In this document: piece after piece, positions 44,017 through 52,257 of the stretch | Position numbering within the stretch: the first letter of the stretch is position 1 | Layout: every line of letters starts with the position of its first letter | From: an uncultured Eubacteriales bacterium | GTDB taxonomy: Bacteria; Bacillota; Clostridia; Lachnospirales; Lachnospiraceae | Length of the DNA stretch: 64,000 bases | NCBI GenBank assembly: GCA_949284175.1 | Contig: CASDVE010000002.1 | Location: forward strand, 62,001-126,000 | Direction: 5' to 3' | Translations under genes and position numbers: made by a program | Notes under the pieces: model-generated | What the model was told of the DNA's origin: nothing | The model's database searches: none | The model's input: the letters and a program-made list of their open reading frames with translations, nothing else

Positions 44017-45126
44017 GTGAAGATAGGAATTATAGATGCAGATTTGTTGGAAAGAAGAAATCATAGGTTTCCCAATCTGGCTGCCATGAAAATTTCTGGC
44101 TACTATAAGGAAAAAGGAAATTCAGTGGCGTTATTATTTGATTATGAAACCATTTCAGATTTTGACAGAGTGTATATATCAAAGGTATTTTCAGGAACAG
44201 GCGGAACAGGAAAACTTACCGAAGAGATTTTGAAAAGGCCCAATGTTTTTTATGGTGGCACTGGTTTTTTCTATGATCAGGCACAGCCCCTTTCCGATGA
44301 GATAGAACATCAAATGCCGGACTATCACTTATATGACAGATGGCTGGAAAAACAAAAGACAAAAAATGTATCTGCAAACAGTTTGAAGTTTTATCAGGAC
44401 TATTCTATTGGGTTTCTGACAAGGGGATGCTTTCGGCACTGCCCTTTTTGTGTGAATAAGAATAGCAGCCGGAGCGTTCCGGCAAGCCCTTTGGAAGAAT
44501 TTATGGATTCAGAAAAGAAGAAACTCTGTTTCCTTGATGATAATTTTCTGGCTTGTTCTGAATGGGAAAGGATTCTGGAATCGGTACTCAACAGCGGAAA
44601 ACCATTTCAGTTTAAACAAGGACTGGATATTCGGATTATTACGAGAAAGCAGATTAAAATGCTGTTTGCAGGAAAAATATTGGAAGATACCTATTTTGCT
44701 TTTGATGATATAAAAGATGCGGAAGTGATTGAAAACAAACTGGAACTTTTACGTTCAACAGTGGAAAATCCGAAAGCCAGGATAAAAGCATATGTATTGT
44801 GCGGATATGATCGGACTGGAAAATGGAATATTAATTTTTGGCTGAATGACATAGAAGATTGTTTCCGGCGGATACAGATTCTTATAAAATACCGGTGCCT
44901 GCCGTATCTTATGCGTTATCAAGCATATCAGCAGTCACCATTTCGTGGAATCTATATCAATCTTGCAAGATGGTGTAATCAGCCAGCAATTTTTGCCAAA
45001 AAGAGTTTCCATGAATTTTGTGCAGAACATAAACCAGAAAGTGCCACGAACAGATACTATGTAGAATTTCTAAAAGAATATCCGTATATGGAAAAATGGT
45101 TTCATATCAAATTAAAAGGACAGTAA
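44017..45126 (+). CDS. Radical SAM protein of unknown substrate
   Basis: 369 residues, GTG start behind GAGAGGTAAGG. The N-terminal about 120 residues resemble the Rossmann-like (B12-binding-type) domain seen before many radical SAM cores. The iron-sulfur motif CFRHCPFC (Cys138, Cys142, Cys145; CxxxCxxC) lies in GFLTRGCFRHCPFC, followed by LCFLDDNFLACSEW and FKQGLDIRIIT, typical strands of a radical SAM barrel. No cobalamin DxHxxG motif is seen in the N-domain. It is encoded between the adhesin and the primase-like gene. The substrate (tRNA, protein or small molecule) is unknown. Confidence 0.8.
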   Translation: MKIGIIDADLLERRNHRFPNLAAMKISGYYKEKGNSVALLFDYETISDFDRVYISKVFSGTGGTGKLTEEILKRPNVFYGGTGFFYDQAQPLSDEIEHQMPDYHLYDRWLEKQKTKNVSANSLKFYQDYSIGFLTRGCFRHCPFCVNKNSSRSVPASPLEEFMDSEKKKLCFLDDNFLACSEWERILESVLNSGKPFQFKQGLDIRIITRKQIKMLFAGKILEDTYFAFDDIKDAEVIENKLELLRSTVENPKARIKAYVLCGYDRTGKWNINFWLNDIEDCFRRIQILIKYRCLPYLMRYQAYQQSPFRGIYINLARWCNQPAIFAKKSFHEFCAEHKPESATNRYYVEFLKEYPYMEKWFHIKLKGQ

Positions 45127-45144
45127 AAGGAGGGAAAAGAAGCA

Positions 45145-46131
45145 GTACATATTTCGTTTACAGAAGAAATGATAGCTGCCGTATCAGAAATTGATCTGGT
45201 TTCTCTTGCGGAGCGTTTCGGCTATACGCCCCAGAGGATAGGAGCAGGAAAACATAATTTAAAGGAAATGGATTCTTTGGTTATTTATAATCGAAAAACA
45301 TGGTACAGGTTTAGTGGAAAAGGCAATCGAACAGGGGGGAATCAAATTATTTTTGCAGAAGAATTTGGAAATATGACATATCCAGAGGCTATGCTGTATC
45401 TTTTGGAGAGTATCGGCTATCCTTTGCCGGAAAAGACCGGGAAAAATCCCTCCCGGCAGTTCCTTCCAACCGTAAAAGAGAAAAAGGAAGAAGAAAAGGT
45501 TCCCTTTGTCCTTCCAAAACGTTCTTGGGATTATGAAAAATTATATCGGTATTTAGGAAATGAGCGAAAACTTTCTAAAGAAGTGATCGCTTTTTTTATT
45601 AAAAAAGGGCTTTTATATGAGAGTCTACCTTATCACAATCTGGTGTTTGTAGGATATGATCCAAAAGGAGAAGCGAGATTTGCCAACATGAGGGGGACCT
45701 TTGAACCGTCAGAACCAGGGAAAAAGCCTTTCCGCATGGATGTTGCAGGAAATGATAAAAATTACGGAGTCAATCTGTGCAATCCGGACAGCAAGGAACT
45801 TTATGTTTTTGAAGCAGCGATTGATGCGATGTCTTTCCTTGATTTGTACCATGTTCAAAAAGAAAATCTTTTGGTTTTAGGCGGTACATGGGATGGGCCA
45901 TTAGAACAGTTTTTAAAAGATTATACACACATAAAAACACTGATCTTTTGTTTAGACAATGATGAGGCAGGAAGAAAGGCAACAAAGGAATATTTAAAAA
46001 AGTATGAGGAAAGAGGGTATGAAACCAATTTTGAAATCCCAGAGAAAGGAAAGGACTTCAATGAGTATTTGAAATTACTTCGATTGAAAGAAACTTCGAT
46101 GGCGTATCCGCTTAGACAGGCCATAAGATAA
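45145..46131 (+). CDS. DUF3991/Toprim primase-like protein, apparent GTA start
   Basis: About 328 residues. The N-terminal part has the zinc-finger-less DUF3991 layout (YNRKTWYRFSGKGNRTGGNQI), and the C-terminal Toprim_2 domain has the acidic motifs FEAAIDAMSF and FCLDNDEAG. Such proteins are believed to prime the transferred single strand. The first ATG (45169) is 34 bases from AAGGAGGG. The frame continues upstream to a GTA at 45145, ten bases from that site, and the extra residues (HISFTEE) look like the normal start of the family. It stands 18 bases behind the radical SAM stop, in the same frame. Confidence 0.8.
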   Translation, partial: VHISFTEEMIAAVSEIDLVSLAERFGYTPQRIGAGKHNLKEMDSLVIYNRKTWYRFSGKGNRTGGNQIIFAEEFGNMTYPEAMLYLLESIGYPLPEKTGKNPSRQFLPTVKEKKEEEKVPFVLPKRSWDYEKLYRYLGNERKLSKEVIAFFIKKGLLYESLPYHNLVFVGYDPKGEARFANMRGTFEPSEPGKKPFRMDVAGNDKNYGVNLCNPDSKELYVFEAAIDAMSFLDLYHVQKENLLVLGGTWDGPLEQFLKDYTHIKTLIFCLDNDEAGRKATKEYLKKYEERGYETNFEIPEKGKDFNEYLKLLRLKETSMAYPLRQAIR

Positions 46132-46147
46132 AAGGAGGATGTAAAAC

Positions 46148-46375
46148 TTGAAGAGAGATGCGGTAATGGAAAGAGAAATCAATGCCATGATAGAAGCAGA
46201 TAATTATGAGGAACTTGTAGAACACACGATAAGGAATGTTCGAAAATGGAAATTTCATGGGAAAAAGGTAAAAGAGTATGCAGAACGTATTTATGAAATA
46301 TATGGAGAGAAAGTATGTAAAGGGATACCAAAACAGAAATTTCTTTCTCAGGTTATGAACCGGTGTAGAAAATAG
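46148..46375 (+). CDS. Small basic element protein of unknown function
   Basis: 75 residues from TTG, with AAAGGAGG six bases upstream. Helical, basic, with a conserved-looking core YEELVEHTIRNVRKW. It sits in a tight run between the primase-like and DUF5688 genes. No family recognised. Confidence 0.5.
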   Translation: MKRDAVMEREINAMIEADNYEELVEHTIRNVRKWKFHGKKVKEYAERIYEIYGEKVCKGIPKQKFLSQVMNRCRK

Positions 46376-46383
46376 GAGGCAGT

Positions 46384-47058
46384 ATGAGAATAGAAGACTA
46401 TATCATTCCGGAAAATGTGATTCCGATTATAAGAAATAAGCAGGTATTAGAGGATTTACCAAAAGACAACATTTTTATAAGTAAAGAGGATCTGGTTATA
46501 TTATTCCGTATTGAAATCCCCATGCAGATTGAAACGGGAGTGGGACTGATACAGGTAACAGATAAAATCATAGATTTATGGGGAATGAATACGCAGGAGA
46601 TCTATGAAAAAGCCTTAAAAAATATGCAAGAAAGAGATATTGTTAAAATTTATACGATGGATAGTGTACTTAACCATATGCTTTCAGGAACACAGGAGGA
46701 AGAGGTTTCTAAAGAAATTCTGGAACAAATGGAAAGACCGTTGTTGGTCATTACGAATGAGAAACATACGAATGGTGCGGTGGGAATTTTAGATACCGAT
46801 AAGCTACAAAAAGTATACGAAATGATACAGGAGGATTTCTATATCCTTCCTTCCAGTATACATGAATGTCTATTGATTTCTAAAGAAAAAATGGATTTGC
46901 AGGAGCTTAGAGAAATGGTAGCGGATATAAATGAGAAGGAGGTGATACCGGAAGAAAGGCTTTCTGACAATGTTTATGAGTATTCTGGTGCTACAAAAGA
47001 AATAACAATAGCAGGAAACAATACGAGGGAGAAAGGGGCTGTAGAACATATTCGATAA
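46384..47058 (+). CDS. DUF5688 family protein
   Basis: 224 residues, AGGAGG before the ATG. Matches the DUF5688 pattern known from conjugative elements of gut Clostridia: LFRIEIPMQIETGVGLIQVT, DKLQKVYEMIQEDFYILPSS, and the C-terminal EVIPEERLSDNVYEYSG. The ILPSSIHECLLI block is highly typical. Function unknown. The protein encoded next has a related but diverged layout. Confidence 0.75.
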   Translation: MRIEDYIIPENVIPIIRNKQVLEDLPKDNIFISKEDLVILFRIEIPMQIETGVGLIQVTDKIIDLWGMNTQEIYEKALKNMQERDIVKIYTMDSVLNHMLSGTQEEEVSKEILEQMERPLLVITNEKHTNGAVGILDTDKLQKVYEMIQEDFYILPSSIHECLLISKEKMDLQELREMVADINEKEVIPEERLSDNVYEYSGATKEITIAGNNTREKGAVEHIR

Positions 47059-47132
47059 ACAATAGAAGTTTGTATGAATATCGTTTCAATTTCAGCAGAA
47101 TTGGATTGCAAAACGTAAAGGAATTTTGAAAT

Positions 47133-48059
47133 ATGGAATATGAAACATTTAAACAACAATTCATAGACAATGTAAAGTATATGGCTGGTTGGTCTAAAGT
47201 TCCCGGCAGATGTGTGATAGAGTCGGTTCAAATATCAGGAATAGAAACAAGCAGAATCCGCTTTGACTGTACGGATAAAAGAGTTGTTTTGCCGGAAATC
47301 TATATTGAAGATATATGGAAGACAACAGAATCTTGGAAAGAGGATCTTCGGAGAATCATTAAAATATCAGATATTGCATTTTCCATACGAAGAACATGGG
47401 AAACAACTTACGATACAGCGATATACAGGTGCAGTAAAAAGGAAGGTCCAGGAAGAACAGATGAAATCAGACCGCTGATTACGAATAAAAAATCAGAAAA
47501 AGAACTGCTTAAAAATTTGTTATATCTGCAACATGATGAAATCGCTGTATGCTTTTATGTGACGAACAGAAGAAAAAAGACATGTTTTTTATCAAAAGAT
47601 TTAGCGGATATTTGGAATATCAGGAAAGAAACATTGCTGAAAAAAGTCTTAGAAGAGAAAGGGGGAGCAGTATTATTTGAACATTGGATAGAAAAAAATA
47701 AATTGGAAAACAGGATAGGAAATCTGCTAACGGAAGATGGTAAAAAAATCTGTATTGGAACAGCAGAACAAGGAACCGCTTTATTATTTCATGAAGGCTA
47801 TCGAGAAAGGCTGAAAGAAAAAATGGGCGGTAATTTTTATGTGTTTTTTCTTTCCCCTGAAGAATGTGTATGGATTCCCGAAAAGATTCCTTTTGCAACA
47901 GTACATCATTGTTTGCAAAAAATAAGGGAAGAAACGTTTGAAAGGGAATCGTGGATTACAGATGATATTTATTTTTGCGATGGAAAAAATCTGGAATTTA
48001 CAGGAATGATTCAAAATAGGAAAGAAATCGTAACAGACTTCAAACAGAAAAGCAGATAG
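47133..48059 (+). CDS. Second, diverged DUF5688-like protein
   Basis: 308 residues with a weak AAGGA site before the ATG. The centre (AVCFYVTNRRKKTCFLSKDL then ADIWNIRKETLLKKVLEEKG) aligns by eye with the same region of the preceding DUF5688 protein (LFRIEIP...DLWGMNTQEIYEKAL). Its N-terminal about 110 residues and C-terminus are different. It may be a diverged paralogue with a changed role. It is followed by 230 bases without a clear gene. Confidence 0.55.
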   Translation: MEYETFKQQFIDNVKYMAGWSKVPGRCVIESVQISGIETSRIRFDCTDKRVVLPEIYIEDIWKTTESWKEDLRRIIKISDIAFSIRRTWETTYDTAIYRCSKKEGPGRTDEIRPLITNKKSEKELLKNLLYLQHDEIAVCFYVTNRRKKTCFLSKDLADIWNIRKETLLKKVLEEKGGAVLFEHWIEKNKLENRIGNLLTEDGKKICIGTAEQGTALLFHEGYRERLKEKMGGNFYVFFLSPEECVWIPEKIPFATVHHCLQKIREETFERESWITDDIYFCDGKNLEFTGMIQNRKEIVTDFKQKSR

Positions 48060-48291
48060 AAAAAAGATTGGAAAGGGGGTGATAAATTCCAGCATATTAT
48101 GACAGACAATAGCACAAATAGGAGAGGAGGGGCATTCATTTTAGGAAAGTATAACCGGAAACATATTTCATGGTAGCTATGGATTCCAGTAATTTTTAGT
48201 TGTAACAGAAAATGAAAAGAATCTAAGAAAGGGAGGAATTAAGCGAGTAATCCCGGGTAAAATGTGTAGCTACACCTTGCGAAAGTAAGGA
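48060..48291 (+). other. Ribosome-binding-site-rich gap, probably decayed genes
   Basis: Contains three strong Shine-Dalgarno sequences (AAAGGGGGTG near 48072, GGAGAGGAGGGG at 48121, AAAGGGAGG near 48228), none followed by an open frame of useful length. The first two lead to ATT codons opening frames of only 8 and 12 codons. The region ends directly at the truncated methyltransferase frame. Most likely it is the remains of small element genes and of the methyltransferase 5' end. Confidence 0.45.
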
Positions 48292-49827
48292 TTGAAATAT
48301 AGATTAGTTAATTTTTGTGAATTTGATAAGTATGCAGAAAAGAGTTACTGTGCAATACATGGTGTAAGTGAAACATTGAATCTAGGGGATATAACAAAAG
48401 TAAATGAACAAAAAATACCCTATTTTAACATGATCTGCGGCGGTTCTCCATGTCAGGATTTCAGTCTGGCGGGAAAACAGGCCGGTTCCGTTTGGAAATG
48501 TAAAGACTGCGGATATGCGTATAATCCGCTGCAGATACATTATACAAAGCGGGACACTTGTGAGAAATGTGGTTCTCATAATCTGGATAAAACCAGATCT
48601 TCTTTGCTGGTAGAATGGCTTCGTATGATACGGGGTGTACGGCCAGACTGGGGAATCTATGAGAACGTAAAAAATATTGTCGGAAAAAAATTTAAAGACA
48701 CTACATTTAAGGCGTTTGAAGAGGAATTGCATGAGTATGGATATCATACATATTGGAGTATATTGAATGCTAAAAATTATGGGATTCCTCAAAACAGAGA
48801 ACGAGTCTATCTGATACTGATAAAAAAAGAACTGGATAACGGAAAATTTGAATTTCCAAAATCTTTGGATATTTCGGTAAGCATGATGGATATATTGGAA
48901 GAAGAGGTAGAAGAAAAATTTTATCTACCACAGGAAAAGGTTCAAAAGCTGATTCAGGACATGGGAGATAGAAAAGCCCTTCTTTTTGAACCGGATGAAG
49001 AACAAACTCAAAAACTTAAAAATGAGTTGATATTTTTAGGCCAAATTAAAGAGGGTGGAAAATGGAAAAATCCACAGGCAGGACGAGTTTATTCTGCGAA
49101 AGGCTGATCGCCTGCGATCAATACATGTCAGGGCGGTAATTTGCAGCCTAAAATTGTAACTATAGGAAAATATGGCGGCGGATTTTGTAGTTCCACTGTA
49201 TTGTCAGCAATAGGAATTTCAAGTACACAGATGGCTGGACATAATCAGACTAAAATTGCAGAATTGCATACAGCTGCTGTTCGTGGAAGGTATATGAAAA
49301 ACGGCAATGTCAGACAGCAGATAGAACTGGGACGAGAAAAAGAAATCTGTCATGCTTTGACAACGGTTCAAAAAGATAATGTGATTTTAGTAAGGCAAAA
49401 GACAAAAAAAGGATATGAGGAATGTATAAAAAATGGTATTGCAAATTTATCCTATCCAAGCGTGGATAAACGGGGACGAGTGCAAGATCATGGAAATATT
49501 TGTCCCACACTTACCACTCAACCTTCAGGAATTTGTCAGTTAAAATCCATTTTAAAAATCAGAAAATTAACACCGTTGGAATGTTTCCGGTTAATGGGAT
49601 TTGACGATGAAGATTTTCAGAAAGCAAAAGAAGCCGGTATCAGTAATAGTCAGTTATATAAGCAAGCCGGAAATTCTATTGTTGTAGATGTTTTGTTCCA
49701 TATCTTCTTGAATTTGTACATAGCCATGCCATATTTGTTTGAGGATATTCAATTAACCAGTTTTTTCAGTGGAATCGGAGCGTTTGAAAAAGCCTTGGAA
49801 CGTTTGATGAAGCAAATCAACGGATAG
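48292..49827 (+). pseudogene. C5 cytosine methyltransferase, permuted and interrupted by TGA
   Basis: One continuous frame of 511 sense codons apart from a single TGA at 49105-49107, between SAKG and SPAINTCQGGN, where relatives read through. It starts abruptly at KYRLVNFCEFDKYA without the N-terminal SAM motif. Motif IV is GGSPCQDFS (catalytic Cys), motif VI ENVKNI, motif VIII QNRERVYLI, then the target-recognition region, motif IX LTPLECFRLMGF and motif X AGNSIVVDVL. The missing motif I (LTSFFSGIGAFEKALERL) appears at the very C-terminus, so the order is circularly permuted. It may be a dead copy, or two polypeptides (48292-49107 and 49141-49827) acting together. Its normal role would be protection of the element from restriction. 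Confidence 0.7.
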
Positions 49828-49958
49828 AAACCAAAGAATCCAAAGGGCGATCCATGAAATGGTATGGAAGGATGTCTGTATTTCTTTAGTGTAGTGTTTA
49901 GAAAAATATGCTGGAGAAGAGTTCAGCGGAATTGAAAAGCCAAAATCAGGCAGAAGTT

Positions 49959-50254
49959 TGATGACAAAGCAAGGAAAGTGAAGGCAATGACAGAAAAAAG
50001 AAAAGATATGAAAATCTTTTAGAAAGAGAAATTGACGGCAGAAAAGCAAGCTGACGGCAATGAAAAAAGAAAACTGATGGCAAATATATGAAAGTGGAGG
50101 CAGTAGAAAAAGGGGTGTGAAGTCAAAAACAAAAGTCTGATGGCAAAGAACGGATAAACTGGTGGCTGAAATGTAGGATTGAAGTCACAAAACAATACAA
50201 ATATGATGGCAGGATAAAAATGCTGATGGCAATAAACCGAAGGAATTGACAGCA
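49959..50254. repeat. Iteron array, TGATGGCA-type, 20/23-bp spacing
   Basis: Thirteen recognisable copies of an 8-base core (TGATGGCA, TGACGGCA, TGAAGTCA and close variants) start at 49959, 49979, 50033, 50052, 50075, 50095, 50118, 50138, 50160, 50180, 50204, 50224 and 50247. From 50052 on, the steps are 23, 20, 23, 20, 22, 20, 24, 20, 23: about two helical turns each, alternating short and long. Units in alternate positions are more alike, so the true period may be about 43 bases. No gene overlaps. It is probably a binding array for a partition, replication or relaxosome protein. Confidence 0.75.
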
Positions 50255-50319
50255 ATATTTTTTATCTGCCGTCTATTTACAGTATGATATGGGGGTTTTA
50301 GGGGGCTTTGCTACCTAAC

Positions 50320-50387
50320 AAGATAGGATTTTGTACGGCAAAATCCGTATCTTGCAAAGGACTGAACTGGCTTTGCCAGTACAGTCC
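50320..50387 (+). other. Candidate origin of transfer (oriT)
   Basis: Two adjacent strong hairpins upstream of the mobilization genes. Hairpin 1 (50320-50353): AAGAT...GGATTTTG pairs with CAAAATCC...ATCTT. Hairpin 2 (50359-50387): GGACTG and ACTGGC pair with GCCAGT and CAGTCC. Between them lies TATCTTG-C (50348-50355), close to the MOB_P nick consensus YATCCTG-Y. The iteron array lies just to the left. The nick position is inferred, and the overlap of the nick motif with the hairpin arm is not fully standard. Confidence 0.5.
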
Positions 50388-50499
50388 GTACTCTGATAAA
50401 GAGAAACTCTTGTTGCCTGGTGAAACATATGATAAAGTTAAATAAAAATTATATTTTTGATATAAGATGGTTTCGTTAGGCAGTTAAAGGAGGAATACG

Positions 50500-51216
50500 A
50501 TGTCAGATAAGAAACAGACAAAAGATTTTTCAGGAAAGGATATTATAGAGTATATTAAAGAGTATAGTGAAGACTATCAAGAGCAATATAGTATAGAAGA
50601 GTCTTGGAGAGATTGCTATAAAATATTTCATGAAAAAAGAAAAGTTAAAAAAGAAAGAGAACTGTCAGAAGAAGAATACAATGATTTATGTATTCATTTA
50701 GGTTTTTATTTGGCAAGTTGGGGAATGTTTAGAAACTCATTTTTAGCAAATAAATATTATACTATACATAAGAATGCGATAGAAATTCTGCTTAAGGATG
50801 AGTATGATGTGCTATGGGACATTTCTGCGGAAGATTTGGAGAATCATGTGGAGTTTCTTGAAAAATTAGTCCCGGAAATTAAAGGAAGTTATAAAGAATC
50901 TATCAAAACGGAAAAAAAGCATAGGAATGTATCCGATTTACTGGTAACAAAAATTTTATTGGGAACAATGGGATGTGTTCCGGCATATGATAATTATTTG
51001 AAAGAGGCAATAAAAAATTATGATATATCTAGCAGTACGTTTAAACCACAATCTGTAAGGAAGTTGGCCAAATTTTATAGAAAGCATAAAGATGAGTTTG
51101 AAAAGGCTCGAAAAAAAATTGGAGAAAAATATTCGTACTATCCAGACATGAAACTTTTAGATATGTGTTTTTGGAAAGCGGGAGAAAAAATAATGAAAGA
51201 AAAAAAGAACGAATGA
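50500..51216 (+). CDS. Unknown AT-rich protein between oriT and mob genes
   Basis: 238 residues, AAAGGAGG before the ATG. Highly charged at both ends (KKERELSEEEYND; AGEKIMKEKKNE) with a central hydrophobic-aromatic part (LCIHLGFYLASWGMFRNSFL) and the block KILLGTMGCVPAYDNYLKEA, which looks like a conserved active or binding site. No signal peptide or membrane helix. It is more AT-rich than the transfer genes, which suggests cargo. I do not know the family. Confidence 0.55.
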   Translation: MSDKKQTKDFSGKDIIEYIKEYSEDYQEQYSIEESWRDCYKIFHEKRKVKKERELSEEEYNDLCIHLGFYLASWGMFRNSFLANKYYTIHKNAIEILLKDEYDVLWDISAEDLENHVEFLEKLVPEIKGSYKESIKTEKKHRNVSDLLVTKILLGTMGCVPAYDNYLKEAIKNYDISSSTFKPQSVRKLAKFYRKHKDEFEKARKKIGEKYSYYPDMKLLDMCFWKAGEKIMKEKKNE

Positions 51217-51387
51217 GAGCTTCTTCTTCTGGATAAAGATTATAAAAATATGAGATTATTGTACAGTATGTTTTTAAGATGTCAGAAAAATATCCGTTTG
51301 TCTTTACTTCTTATTAACAGAATGATAAGATAGAAATAGTAATATTTCAAGGAGTTGGATAATAAATATTGAAGAAAAATTCCAAGT

Positions 51388-51597
51388 ATGAAAAAATTAT
51401 CTATTCCAATGGTCGTAGTTGCGATGGAAAAAGTAATGGATAATCTGGAGAAAGAAACCGCATATTTAGAGTGGCTCAAAGACTTCTTTGATACTTACGA
51501 TTCCCAAGATGAGTATTTAAAATTCTGTAAGACGAGTACCGCATCTGCGGAAAATGTTAAGGGAAGACTGGATTATTTTTTTAAAGTGGTAAAATAG
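51388..51597 (+). CDS. Small unknown element protein
   Basis: 69 residues, mixed helical, with YLEWLKDFFDTYDSQDEYLK. The ribosome binding site is weak; a better AAGGAG lies 30 bases upstream but the frame is closed there. It precedes the broken DUF6718 gene by about ten bases. It may be a small co-expressed partner; function unknown. Confidence 0.4.
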   Translation: MKKLSIPMVVVAMEKVMDNLEKETAYLEWLKDFFDTYDSQDEYLKFCKTSTASAENVKGRLDYFFKVVK

Positions 51598-51607
51598 GTG
51601 CTGTTCG

Positions 51608-51831
51608 ATGTGTTATCTGATTGCAAAAAGATTTGAGGATAAAGGCTGCATTGCGGTAAGGACAAGACATAGTAAGGCACTTGTTGATTTTGCAAAATAT
51701 CTTCAGAATCAGGTGGAAGGAAAAAACATACAACTGATAACGCCAGGTGACCAAGTGTCTATGGCGAATATGAACCTTATGAGATTGTCAAGGATATGGA
51801 AACTTTTCAGAAAAAAGTTTTGACGATGTAG
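51608..51831 (+). pseudogene. DUF6718-like small protein with a frameshift
   Basis: The first frame encodes CYLIAKRFEDKGCIAVRTRH, typical of the DUF6718 family start. After IQLITP the family continuation (SVYGEYEPYEIVKDMETFQKK) is found in the next frame, ending at TAG 51829-51831. So a single-base change in length around 51744 splits the gene. The unshifted frame would end at 51823 with an unrelated tail. Either a real mutation or a sequencing error. Confidence 0.5.
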
Positions 51832-51893
51832 ATGAGAAACAGAAACGAGTTGCAGGAAAAACGCAAAACGTTTCTGTTTTTTTATGCCTAAAA

Positions 51894-52238
51894 ATGAGAA
51901 AGCAGGTGAGGATAGGAGATAAGAAAAAATTAACATGCAGAAAAGAGATTCGTCTGTCTGAGGAGGAGTTACATCAGCTGCAGGAAAAAGCAGAAAAGAA
52001 AGGCATGAAAGAATCCCAATATCTTCGGATGCTGATTACAAACCGCCCCAGGGATTACCCGGAAATTCGGAATGAAATAGCCAGACTCAATAATGAAATT
52101 AACCATATCGGTATCAATGTAAATCAAATTGCACACCGGATAAATAGCGGAATCTATTTGGAAGAGGACCGGCACAGACTGTATGTATTCCTAGGGCAGA
52201 TTAAAGGACTTATAAAAGAGCTGCTAGAGAAGATTTAG
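51894..52238 (+). CDS. mobC: MobC-type relaxosome accessory protein
   Basis: About 114 residues. A ribbon-helix-helix-like N-terminal part (KEIRLSEEELHQLQEKAEKKG, then SQYLRMLI) and the family C-terminal EIARLNNEINHIGINVNQIA identify MobC, which binds oriT and helps the relaxase. The start is uncertain: the ATG has no ribosome binding site, while AGGAGATAAG lies 25 bases inside it, just before LTCRKEIRL. The relaxase gene follows after 19 bases. Confidence 0.85.
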   Translation: MRKQVRIGDKKKLTCRKEIRLSEEELHQLQEKAEKKGMKESQYLRMLITNRPRDYPEIRNEIARLNNEINHIGINVNQIAHRINSGIYLEEDRHRLYVFLGQIKGLIKELLEKI

Positions 52239-52257
52239 GAAAGGAAGGGAGGCGTTT

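Noticed and set aside
48060-48291. Group II intron or recombination site inside the methyltransferase gene
   Set aside because: No domain V, no GTGCG start and no intron-encoded protein; the gap looks like decayed small genes.
49105-49107. TGA in the methyltransferase read as selenocysteine
   Set aside because: The position is not catalytic and I recognise no downstream selenocysteine insertion structure; nonsense mutation or gene split is simpler.
49950-50260. Regular repeats resembling a CRISPR array
   Set aside because: Cores are only 8 bases, degenerate, spaced 20-24 bases, and no cas genes or unique 30-base spacers are present; iterons fit better.
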